Positions 1 to 5,527 of a DNA stretch of 6,860 nucleotides are shown here, one piece after another. The notes under the pieces are model-generated. The model ran no database searches and was not told where the DNA came from. It worked only from the letters and a program-made list of their open reading frames with translations. The position numbers and the translations under genes are program-made. Source of the stretch: Kocuria sp. (GTDB lineage: Bacteria > Actinomycetota > Actinomycetes > Actinomycetales > Micrococcaceae); NCBI GenBank assembly GCA_030453435.1, contig JAKDKI010000125.1:1-6860 (forward strand), written 5' to 3'. Positions within the stretch are counted from its first letter, which is position 1. Each line of letters begins with the position of its first letter.

Positions 1-62
1 TGGAGCTGAAGGCCAACGAGGCCACGGAGCTTCGCGAGTGCCTCGCCAAGGTGACTGAGTAA
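1..62 (+). CDS. C-terminal end of a small protein, probably DUF3117 family (partial)
   Basis: Only the last 19 codons are inside the window, in the frame beginning at position 3 and ending with TAA at 60-62. The visible peptide ELKANEATELRECLAKVTE has the acidic/alanine pattern (V/L-E-L-x-x-x-E-A-x-x-L) that closes DUF3117 proteins, which are short actinobacterial proteins of about 55 residues and unknown function. In actinobacterial genomes a DUF3117 gene is often found near this O-methyltransferase/tatB/mrp region, which supports the call. The 5' part, start codon and promoter lie outside the window. The codon choice (GAG, CTG, AAG, GCC, CTC) is typical of a real high-GC gene. The alternative is the end of an unrelated small protein. 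Confidence 0.5.
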   Translation, partial: ELKANEATELRECLAKVTE

Positions 63-81
63 CGGCCGGTTGACCACCGCT

Positions 82-136
82 CGACAAACCTCGAGGGTCC
101 ACACACATAACGTGTGTGGACCCTCGAGGTTTGTCG
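82..136. terminator. Perfect 25-bp inverted repeat between convergent genes, probable bidirectional terminator
   Basis: The arms 82-106 and 112-136 are perfect reverse complements around the 5-nt loop ATAAC (107-111). The hairpin starts 19 nt after the stop codon at 60-62 and lies between that plus-strand gene and the convergent methyltransferase gene. Neither arm is followed by a run of T, so this would be a tail-less terminator, a type often reported in high-GC actinobacteria. Each arm contains the 8-bp palindrome CCTCGAGG. See the findings for why its length is notable. Confidence 0.75.
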
Positions 137-238
137 TGTCCGGGCAAGACTTTGTCGTACCTTCGCAATTTCAGGTGGGTCGACGGCGGCGCGCATTCAA
201 CGGTGGCCCGCTGGAGAAATCAGCTCCCTGATCGACGG

Positions 239-871
239 TCAGCGGCGCACGGCCAGCAGCACGCCGGTGCCCGTGGGGAGCAAAGTGCTTGCCAGCCGTT
301 CCTCGCCGCGCAGTGTGCGCACCACGTCGCGCATGATGACCGTGTCCTCGTCCCGGTAGGCCGGTTGGGACACACGGTCCTGGTGCAGCGCATCGTTGAC
401 GATCAGCATGCCACCCCGGCGCAGCAATCGGGCACCCTCGATGACGTACTCGGCCGTATTGGCGAGGTCCGCGTCCAGGAACACCATGTCGTAGGAGTTC
501 TCGGTCAGACGCGGCAGCACCAGCGAAGCCGCACCGGAAATGGTGCGAGTCCGTTTCGTTTCGAATCCGGCCTCCCGGAAAGTGTCACGGGCAGCACGCA
601 GTGCGCGGATGTCCGTGTCGATCGTGGTCAGTACGGAATGTGAGGGCATGCCCCGCAGCAAGGACAGTCCTGAGACGCCCGCGCCGGTGCCCACTTCCAC
701 CACTGTGGCAGGCCGCGCGGAGGATGCCAGCACCGTGAGCAGAGCGGCGGTGGCGGGGGTGACCGGGTCCAGCCGCAGTGCCAGGGATCGCTCGCGGGCA
801 CGGTACGCGGTTTCGTCGTCCGTGGCGTAAGCCTCGCAGTAGGCCCAGCTGGTGGTCTTATCCGTACTCAT
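239..871 (-). CDS. Class I SAM-dependent O-methyltransferase (COG4122-like)
   Basis: The 210-residue protein transfers a methyl group from S-adenosylmethionine to a hydroxyl of an unknown small substrate, probably in the cytosol. SAM-binding motif I is visible as VVEVGTGAGVSG (residues 57-68), the acidic post-I position as LTTIDTD (81-87), and the metal/catalytic segment as MVFLDAD (129-135). The RRGGMLIVNDAL stretch (151-162) corresponds to the strand where catechol-type O-methyltransferases usually have a D-N pair; here the order is N-D. The length fits the family (about 200-220). I chose the ATG at 869-871 over upstream in-frame starts at 922 and 910 because GAAGGG lies about 13 nt before it and relatives begin close to a W-x-Y-x-E-x-Y segment. 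It is transcribed towards the inverted repeat at 82-136. In M. tuberculosis the equivalent gene (Rv1220c) is divergent from sigE. The substrate cannot be read from sequence. Confidence 0.88.
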   Translation of the reverse strand: MSTDKTTSWAYCEAYATDDETAYRARERSLALRLDPVTPATAALLTVLASSARPATVVEVGTGAGVSGLSLLRGMPSHSVLTTIDTDIRALRAARDTFREAGFETKRTRTISGAASLVLPRLTENSYDMVFLDADLANTAEYVIEGARLLRRGGMLIVNDALHQDRVSQPAYRDEDTVIMRDVVRTLRGEERLASTLLPTGTGVLLAVRR

Positions 872-1148
872 GGACGTTAGTGTGCCCTTCGCTGCTTCCC
901 TGGTGGTCATGGACCGCGGCACGAGTGCCAGTGCGGTAATGATGGTTCAGCTTATCGCGGTCCCCGCCGCCCTCGCGCACCTTGGTAGTGAGGAGGCCGC
1001 TGAGCGGATTGCCGTGTGCTGCTGAGGAGAGCCGTGCGGAGGCCGGAGAATTTCCCGTGACCATCCAGATCGCTGTCAGCTTCACCGCACAGAATGACAA
1101 TGTCTTGTCACCGATCCACCGCCCGACTTCCGAGAGGGGGAGACCACG
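872..1148. other. Divergent intergenic region without a clear gene; sigE is absent
   Basis: This 277-nt gap lies between the start of the methyltransferase and the start of the membrane protein, so it should carry promoters in both directions. I could not identify convincing -35/-10 pairs. A short palindrome, GGCAC-GA-GTGCC, sits at 918-929. In related actinobacteria this position holds an ECF sigma factor gene of about 550-750 nt plus the 5' half of its anti-sigma gene. The gap is too short for that, and no frame shows sigma region 2 or 4. Two small open frames, 939-1025 and one ending at 1152, are discussed separately. Confidence 0.6.
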
Positions 1149-1152
1149 CTGA
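1057..1152 (+). CDS. Possible 31-codon upstream ORF overlapping the next gene (CTGA)
   Basis: This short open frame would begin at GTG (1057) about 8 nt after a GGAG and end with TGA at 1150-1152. It encodes roughly MTIQIAVSFTAQNDN followed by an Arg/Pro-rich end. Its stop overlaps the proposed CTG start of the next gene in a CTGA arrangement, the same geometry as the ATGA/GTGA overlaps of translationally coupled actinobacterial genes. There is no recognisable domain. It may be a leader peptide, a relic of an older upstream gene, or chance: the region is GC-rich and the frame is also open upstream of 1057, back to a stop at 940-942. Confidence 0.25.
   Translation: MTIQIAVSFTAQNDNVLSPIHRPTSERGRPR
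1132..1142 (+). promoter_or_regulatory. Strong purine-rich ribosome binding site that decides the CTG start at 1149
   Basis: GAGAGGGGGAG ends 6 nt before the CTG at 1149-1151. It is the only strong Shine–Dalgarno-like stretch near the beginning of the membrane-protein frame. No ATG, GTG or TTG occurs in that frame between its upstream stop (1095-1097) and the GTG at 1224, so the site points to CTG as the start codon. Confidence 0.55.
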
Positions 1153-1832
1153 GCACCCTGTATCGAAACAGCTCTCGCAGCCACCGGGCCCCGAATCGCC
1201 GCACGGTTGTTGTCGCAACCACGGTGGTGCTGTGCGTCACCGCTGCTCTGCTCGTGGGCGTTGGATGGTCGGTGGGTCACAAACTCAACTCTTCCGGTAG
1301 CGCGGATGTGCCTCCCGCCGCCGCTGCCTGGAACGGCAGCCACGGCATGATCAAGACCGCCACCGAAACGGATGCGCAGGCGTTGCGCGCGGAAGGCTGG
1401 ACCCTCCCGTCCCTCGCATCCGAGGGATATCAGGTGGAATCCATGGTCCAGGGAAAAGTCGCCGGGCAACCCATGGTGGCGATCACCTTGGTGAACGACC
1501 AGCACAGTGTTCGAGTCATCGAACAACGCGGTCACGTCAACCCGGACAACCCCGTGGACGGTGCCACCGGCCTGCCGGTCAGTGCGGAGGGATTGCATGA
1601 ATCCGCAGTGGAGGGCACCCAACTGTGGGTTGTCCGATCCGAGCCGTGGCGGGCCGTGATGTCCCGAGACGATGTCGTCTACACGGTCATGACTGATGCT
1701 TCCCCCTCCGCCCTGTCGCGTACCCTTACCCTTGTAGCCGCGGAAGAACGAGGTCGCGTCACGCTGCCGGGTTCTGAACCGAATGGCTTCGGATTCACGG
1801 TGCTCGATGGGCTGCGGGAAATTATTGGGTAA
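1149..1832 (+). CDS. Single-pass membrane protein resembling the extracytoplasmic half of an ECF anti-sigma factor
   Basis: The 227-residue product has a basic N-terminus (MSTLYRNSSRSHRAPNRR, reading the start as Met), one transmembrane helix (about residues 19-43) and an extracytoplasmic domain (about 60-227). That domain contains GWTLPSLASEGY (83-94), a V-x-G-x-P-M-V-A-I-T-L strand (104-114), LWVVRSEPW (159-167) and a D-D-V-V-Y-T-V strand (174-180). This layout resembles the outer portion of actinobacterial anti-sigma factors partnered with sigE-type factors, and the position just before tatB is where such a gene (rseA) is expected. It lacks the cytoplasmic zinc-binding HxxxCxxC domain that normally grips the sigma factor, and no sigma gene is adjacent. 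The start is unusual: CTG at 1149 with a strong ribosome site. The conventional GTG at 1224 would begin inside the membrane helix and remove the basic flank. It could still be an unrelated membrane protein, or the surviving 3' part of a broken anti-sigma gene. Confidence 0.6.
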   Translation: MSTLYRNSSRSHRAPNRRTVVVATTVVLCVTAALLVGVGWSVGHKLNSSGSADVPPAAAAWNGSHGMIKTATETDAQALRAEGWTLPSLASEGYQVESMVQGKVAGQPMVAITLVNDQHSVRVIEQRGHVNPDNPVDGATGLPVSAEGLHESAVEGTQLWVVRSEPWRAVMSRDDVVYTVMTDASPSALSRTLTLVAAEERGRVTLPGSEPNGFGFTVLDGLREIIG

Positions 1833-1878
1833 ACGCGGCGTTCACGTTCGCGTCATACGGCGTTGGTAGGTTCGGTAA

Positions 1879-2235
1879 GTGTTCGGCATTTCTGGCGGAG
1901 AAGCCATCCTCATCCTCGTGGTGGCCATGGTGGTCATCGGTCCCGAACGGCTGCCCGAATACGCGGAGAAGCTCAAGGATCTGATCAAATCCTTGAAGCG
2001 TTATGCCACCGGGGCCAAGGACGACCTCAAAGAGACGCTCGGCCCCGAATTCTCAGATGTTGATTGGCGCAGACTCGATCCGCGGCAATACGACCCGCGG
2101 GTGATTGTGCGAGAGGCCCTCATGGAAGAGGACGAACCCCAGGCCCCCGCGTATCAGGCCGCCTCGGCCGCGGCACCCACGGTCCGCAGACTGGAACCCG
2201 GTGAACGAGCGCCCTTCGACACTGAAGCCACGTGA
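1879..2235 (+). CDS. tatB: Sec-independent (twin-arginine) protein translocase subunit TatB
   Basis: TatB forms, with TatC, the receptor that binds twin-arginine signal peptides of folded proteins for export across the cytoplasmic membrane. The 118-residue product has the family pattern: MFGISGGE with the polar Glu at position 8, a single short membrane helix (about 6-20), the G21-P22 hinge in IGPERLPEY, an amphipathic helix (about 23-50), then a charged and Pro/Ala-rich tail. The segment GPEFSDVDWRRLDPRQYDP (54-72) is characteristic of actinobacterial TatB and argues against TatA. The start is GTG, with GGTAGG 8 nt upstream. It follows the preceding membrane protein by 46 nt in the same direction, so the two may be co-transcribed, and ends shortly before a strong hairpin. 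No tatC is visible in the window. Confidence 0.9.
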   Translation: MFGISGGEAILILVVAMVVIGPERLPEYAEKLKDLIKSLKRYATGAKDDLKETLGPEFSDVDWRRLDPRQYDPRVIVREALMEEDEPQAPAYQAASAAAPTVRRLEPGERAPFDTEAT

Positions 2236-2252
2236 GCCGGCGAGGATTCACC

Positions 2253-2312
2253 AGCACCATGAAAAGACCCGTTGTCCGGCCCAGGCCGGACAGCGGGTCT
2301 TTTCATGGTGCT
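2253..2312. terminator. Long hairpin, bidirectional terminator between tatB and mrp
   Basis: Arms 2253-2281 and 2284-2312 are complementary over 29 bp, with one T·G pair as the only departure. The inner core pairs GACCCG with CGGGTC and GTCCGGCC with GGCCGGAC. A T4 run follows the core on the plus strand (2300-2303), mirrored by A4 on the left (2262-2265), so the core hairpin plus U-tract works for both the tatB transcript and the convergent mrp transcript. The outer AGCACCATG/CATGGTGCT arms extend the stem beyond what a terminator needs. The hairpin begins 17 nt after the tatB stop and ends 26 nt before the mrp stop. Confidence 0.9.
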
Positions 2313-2338
2313 CGAGCGGTCGGCTCAACGTGTGTTGT

Positions 2339-3547
2339 TCAGCCCCGCGGTGTGATGCCCAGACTGCGTCCGACCAGGTTGCGACCCTGCTCGTCCAGGA
2401 CCTTGGCCACGGCCCACAGGTGCTCCGCCGCCGGGGAATCGGGATGGGCCCACACGGCGGGTTCGCCACGGTCGGCGGCCTCGCGCACGCTCACGTCCAG
2501 CGGGATTTCCCCGAGCAGCGGCACGTCATAGCCCAAGCGTTCGGTCAACGACGCCGCGATGTTCGCACCGCCGCCCGATCCGAAGACTTCCATTCGGGTG
2601 CCGTCCGGCATGACCATGGCGGACATGTTCTCGACCACGCCCGTGACCTTCTGGTCCGTTTGCTGGGCCAATGCACCGGAACGTTCGGCCACGGTCACCG
2701 CAGCGTGCTGCGGGGTGGAAACCACCAGCACCTCCGAGTTGGGCAGTAACTGGCCCACCGAGATAGCAATGTCGCCGGTGCCCGGGGGCAGGTCGAGCAA
2801 TAAATGATCGAGATCGCCAAAGTGGACGTCCGTGAGGAATTGCTCCACGGCACGGTGCAGCATGGGCCCGCGCCAAGCAACGGGCTGTGACGGGTCCACG
2901 AACATGCCGATGGAGATCACTTTGATCACGCCCCGGTTGGCTCGGCGCTGGGAGGCGCCCGGAGCGGCGTCGTCGTAGGGAGTCTTGAGGCCGGCGGGAA
3001 CCTCGACCACCGGCGGAAGAATCATGTCACCCACCCGCGTGGGTGGCTGGGTGATACCCAGCAGCCCCGGAACCGAGAAACCGTGGATGTCCGCATCCAC
3101 GATGCCCACGGTGCGACCCATGGCCGCCAGCGCCGCGGCGAGGTTCACGGTCACACTGGACTTGCCCACCCCGCCCTTGCCACTGGTCACGGCGTGAACA
3201 CGCGTGAGGTTGTGGGGGTCGGCGAACGGATTGGACTTGCGGTGCCCAAGCTTTTCCTGGAGTTCCTCGCGCTGGGCCGGGGTCATCACACCCACGTCTA
3301 CGGACGTATCGGTGACGCCGTCGACGGCGCTCAGGGCCTCGGTCACGTCCGTCTCGATGGTGCCGCGCATGGGGCACCCGGAGACGGTCAACAGAATGGT
3401 CACCCGTGCGGTGGTGCCGTCCAACCGGGCGGACTGAACCATGCCCAGTTCGGTGATGGGCCTACGCAACTCCGGGTCGATGACCTTGTCGAGGGCGGGG
3501 CGTAGTCGAGGATCGAGTGTTTGTGGGCCGATGGGGGAGTCGGTCAT
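2339..3547 (-). CDS. mrp: Mrp/NBP35 (ApbC) family P-loop ATPase, iron–sulfur cluster carrier
   Basis: This 402-residue protein belongs to the MinD-like deviant Walker ATPases that bind and pass on Fe–S clusters in the cytosol. An N-terminal MIP18/DUF59 domain (about 10-90) contains VIDPELRRPITELGM (22-36) and SGCPMR (56-61). The ATPase domain has the deviant Walker A SGKGGVGKSS (122-131), switch residues DADIHG (151-156), and LLLDLPPGTGD (249-259). The usual cluster-binding CxxC after VVENMS (304-309) is missing and replaced by MVMPDGTRM, as in the M. tuberculosis homologue. Residues 180-208 form an insertion about 24 residues longer than in that homologue. The ATG start overlaps the DUF1003 stop (ATGA, 4 nt), with AAGGA just upstream, so translation is probably coupled. 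It is the last gene of a three-gene minus-strand unit ending at the hairpin 2253-2312. Confidence 0.92.
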   Translation of the reverse strand: MTDSPIGPQTLDPRLRPALDKVIDPELRRPITELGMVQSARLDGTTARVTILLTVSGCPMRGTIETDVTEALSAVDGVTDTSVDVGVMTPAQREELQEKLGHRKSNPFADPHNLTRVHAVTSGKGGVGKSSVTVNLAAALAAMGRTVGIVDADIHGFSVPGLLGITQPPTRVGDMILPPVVEVPAGLKTPYDDAAPGASQRRANRGVIKVISIGMFVDPSQPVAWRGPMLHRAVEQFLTDVHFGDLDHLLLDLPPGTGDIAISVGQLLPNSEVLVVSTPQHAAVTVAERSGALAQQTDQKVTGVVENMSAMVMPDGTRMEVFGSGGGANIAASLTERLGYDVPLLGEIPLDVSVREAADRGEPAVWAHPDSPAAEHLWAVAKVLDEQGRNLVGRSLGITPRG

Positions 3548-4194
3548 GAATCCTTACCGTCCGCGGCCCTGGGAACCACGGGGATGGCCGTGGTGGCCGA
3601 CTGGTTCTTTTTCTTCTTCTTGCCCTGACCGGGTTCCTTCTTGGGCGCTGCGTCAGCGTCGACCGGATCGGCCTGCTTGTTGTCCTGAGCTTCCAGAATT
3701 TCTTCGAGCAGGGACCGCAGTTCCGAGCGCACGTAGTCCCGGGTGGCCACCTCACGCAGCGCAATGCGCAGCGAGGCGATTTCCCGGGTCAGGTACTCGG
3801 TGTCCGCGAGGTTCTGTTGGCCGCGCTTGCGGTCCTCCTCCGCAACAACGCGGTCACGGTCGTCCTGGCGGTTCTGGGCGAGCAACAGCAGCGGCGCAGC
3901 ATAAGAGGCCTGCAGGGACAGCATCAACGTCAACAGGGTGTAGTTGAGGGCGCGCGGGTCGAACTGCATGCTCTCGGGCGCCAGGGTATTCCAGCCCAGC
4001 CACACGAACACGAAGATGGACATCCACAGCAGAAATTGGGGGGTACCCATCCAGCGAGCAAACGTCTCGGTCAGCTGACCGAAAGAATCCGGATTGGGAC
4101 GGAACCGTTGGAAGAAACTGGGGCGGTGCTCCCGCGGTTGGTCCAGCGGGACCGGGGCGTACTGGGAGGACAAATTGCGCTTGGGTTCACTCAT
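3544..4194 (-). CDS. DUF1003 family two-pass membrane protein
   Basis: The function of this family is not established. The 216-residue protein has a polar N-terminus (1-50), two transmembrane helices (about 53-71, FLLWMSIFVFVWLGWNTL, and 85-106), then a charged helix or coiled coil (about 108-170, beginning QNRQDDRDRVVAEEDRKR). This is the standard DUF1003 core, in which the conserved A-P-x-L-L-L-x-x-x-N-R-Q-x-x-R-D follows the second helix. A hydrophilic tail includes five consecutive lysines (192-196). The in-frame extension back to 4278 lies inside the neighbouring gene; I chose ATG 4192-4194, which has GGAAGGTGGG upstream. It overlaps the end of the MgtE-like gene by 8 nt and the start of mrp by 4 nt. 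The tight coupling to a soluble MgtE-like sensor suggests the two proteins act together at the membrane, which is inference. Confidence 0.85.
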   Translation of the reverse strand: MSEPKRNLSSQYAPVPLDQPREHRPSFFQRFRPNPDSFGQLTETFARWMGTPQFLLWMSIFVFVWLGWNTLAPESMQFDPRALNYTLLTLMLSLQASYAAPLLLLAQNRQDDRDRVVAEEDRKRGQQNLADTEYLTREIASLRIALREVATRDYVRSELRSLLEEILEAQDNKQADPVDADAAPKKEPGQGKKKKKNQSATTAIPVVPRAADGKDS

Positions 4195-5485
4195 ACCGCT
4201 TACCCACCTTCCGGATCGGAGTGCCGTCATCGTAGGTGCGCCAGTCATCGGGCAGCAGCGCATCCAGCACGTCATCAATGGTCACAGCGCCCACCAGCCG
4301 ATCCGCGTCATTGACGATCGGCAGGATGGTGAGGTCGTAGGAGGCCAGTTCCCGCGCCACTTCTTCGAGGGACGCCATGTCCGACACGGGTTCGATCGAA
4401 CGATCGATCAGGTTGCCGACGGCCTCGGGCGGGGGATAGCGCAAGAGCCGTTGGGTGTGCACGAACCCCAAGTACTTACCCGTGGGGGTTTCCAACGGCG
4501 GCCGGCACACCAGCACCGCGGAGGCCGCGGCGGGGATGATCTCTTCCTGGCGGATGTGGGCCAGCGCTTCAGCGACCGTGGCCTCGGGTGGTAGCACGAT
4601 GGGCACCGGGGTCATGAGCGAACCGGCCGTGCCCTCCTCGTACGTCCGCAGACGCCGCACGTCCTCGGCGTCCTCGGGTTCCATCATGGTGATGAACTTC
4701 TCGGCGTCCTCGGGAGGTAGCTCGTTGAGGAGGTCCGCGGCGTCGTCGGGGTCCATTTCCTCGAGCAGTGCGACGGCGCGTTCGTTGCCAAGGTGCGTCA
4801 GGATGAAGACCTGGTGTTCCTCGGGAAGCTCCTCGAGCACGTCCGCGAGGCGTTCGTCCTGTAGTTCCGCGGCAATCTCTAGCATGCGCTTTTCAGGCAT
4901 GCCGCGCAGCTCGTCCGCGATATCCGCGGCCTGGTCCTCTTCGTGTTGGGAAATCCACTGGGTGGCCGGCTGGTGGCCTGCGTTGGACGGATCGTCCGTG
5001 TCCTCCCAATCCACGATCATGGTTTCACCGCGGCGTCGGATTAACCCTCCGCTGGAGACCGAACGACGCACGAACAACTGGCTGATCTGCCAGTCACCGC
5101 GGTTGCCCACCTGTTGCATGGCCATGTCCTCGATGGTGGCGGCACCGGAACCGTCCAGGAGGGCCACGGTGCGGTCGAAGAGCTCGCCCACGGCCAGCGT
5201 CTCCGCACCGCGCTGCTCGAAGCGGCGCAGGTTCACCAGACCGGTGCAGATGATCTGATCCGCGTCGATACTGGTCACTCGCGTCATGGGAACGAAGACC
5301 CGTTTCTTGCCGAGCACTTCGACCACCAGGCCCACCACGATGGGTCGGGCCATGGGTTGACCACGGCCCCCGGTGCGCAAAAGCACCACGAGGTCACGCA
5401 ATCGACCCAGACGGTCACCGAGCGGGTCGAACACGTCCAGGCCGATCAAACGGGCCACGAAAATTTTTGAGAGGTTTGTGCTCAC
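4187..5485 (-). CDS. MgtE-like PRC/MgtE_N/CBS-domain protein lacking the transport domain
   Basis: The 432-residue protein begins with PRC-barrel-like segments (about 8-75, with IGLDVFDPLGDRLGRLRDLV at 14-33, and a second half at about 98-165). An MgtE N-terminal superhelical domain follows (about 180-285, acidic repeats such as LEEMDPDDAADLLNELPPED, 241-260, ending YEEGTAGSLMTP at 282-293). Then comes a CBS pair (about 291-350 and 360-412, with ILPIVNDADRLVGAVTIDDV at 387-406). In true MgtE, the N and CBS domains sense cytosolic Mg2+ and gate a C-terminal five-helix channel. Here the protein ends right after CBS2, so it is probably not itself a transporter, although such proteins are often annotated as one. 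M. tuberculosis Rv1232c appears to be the counterpart. The start is GTG (5483-5485) with only a modest GGGA site close by. It is the first gene of the MgtE-like–DUF1003–mrp unit, divergent from the stress-type gene. Confidence 0.85.
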   Translation of the reverse strand: MSTNLSKIFVARLIGLDVFDPLGDRLGRLRDLVVLLRTGGRGQPMARPIVVGLVVEVLGKKRVFVPMTRVTSIDADQIICTGLVNLRRFEQRGAETLAVGELFDRTVALLDGSGAATIEDMAMQQVGNRGDWQISQLFVRRSVSSGGLIRRRGETMIVDWEDTDDPSNAGHQPATQWISQHEEDQAADIADELRGMPEKRMLEIAAELQDERLADVLEELPEEHQVFILTHLGNERAVALLEEMDPDDAADLLNELPPEDAEKFITMMEPEDAEDVRRLRTYEEGTAGSLMTPVPIVLPPEATVAEALAHIRQEEIIPAAASAVLVCRPPLETPTGKYLGFVHTQRLLRYPPPEAVGNLIDRSIEPVSDMASLEEVARELASYDLTILPIVNDADRLVGAVTIDDVLDALLPDDWRTYDDGTPIRKVGKRYE

Positions 5486-5507
5486 CGTCCCAGCCTAATG
5501 AACGGGA

Positions 5508-5526
5508 ACGAATGAGCGGCATTCGT
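5508..5526. promoter_or_regulatory. Inverted repeat ACGAATG-N5-CATTCGT in the divergent control region, possible operator
   Basis: This perfect 7-bp inverted repeat with spacer AGCGG lies 22 nt upstream of the GTG of the MgtE-like gene and about 100 nt upstream of the divergent stress-type gene. Dyads of this size in a shared promoter region often bind a dimeric regulator. No regulator is encoded in the window, and I could not place firm -35/-10 boxes, so this is only a candidate. Confidence 0.35.
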
Positions 5527-5527
5527 G

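Noticed and set aside
858..1622. Long minus-strand open frame of 254 codons opposite the anti-sigma-like gene
   Set aside because: It is antisense to a frame with a clear membrane helix, overlaps the methyltransferase start, is rich in His/Arg/Gly as expected for a GC-rich shadow, and shows no domain.
1224..1832. GTG at 1224 as the start of the anti-sigma-like protein
   Set aside because: It would begin inside the membrane helix, lose the basic inner flank and has no ribosome site nearby. The CTG at 1149 fits better, although this is not proven.
2248..2749. Short open frames across the tatB–mrp hairpin on both strands
   Set aside because: They read through the terminator stem; the same peptide (EKTRCPA) appears on both strands simply because the stem is an inverted repeat. 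They also overlap real genes.
4195..4278. In-frame upstream extension of the DUF1003 protein
   Set aside because: It lies wholly within the MgtE-like gene, has Cys/Met-rich unlikely sequence (MMTCWMRCCPM) and no ribosome site, while ATG 4194 has one.
4455..5258. Plus-strand open frame of 267 codons, very Ser/Arg-rich
   Set aside because: It is the opposite-strand shadow of the Glu/Asp/Leu-rich MgtE_N region; the serine runs mirror the GAG/GAC/GAA codons of the true gene.
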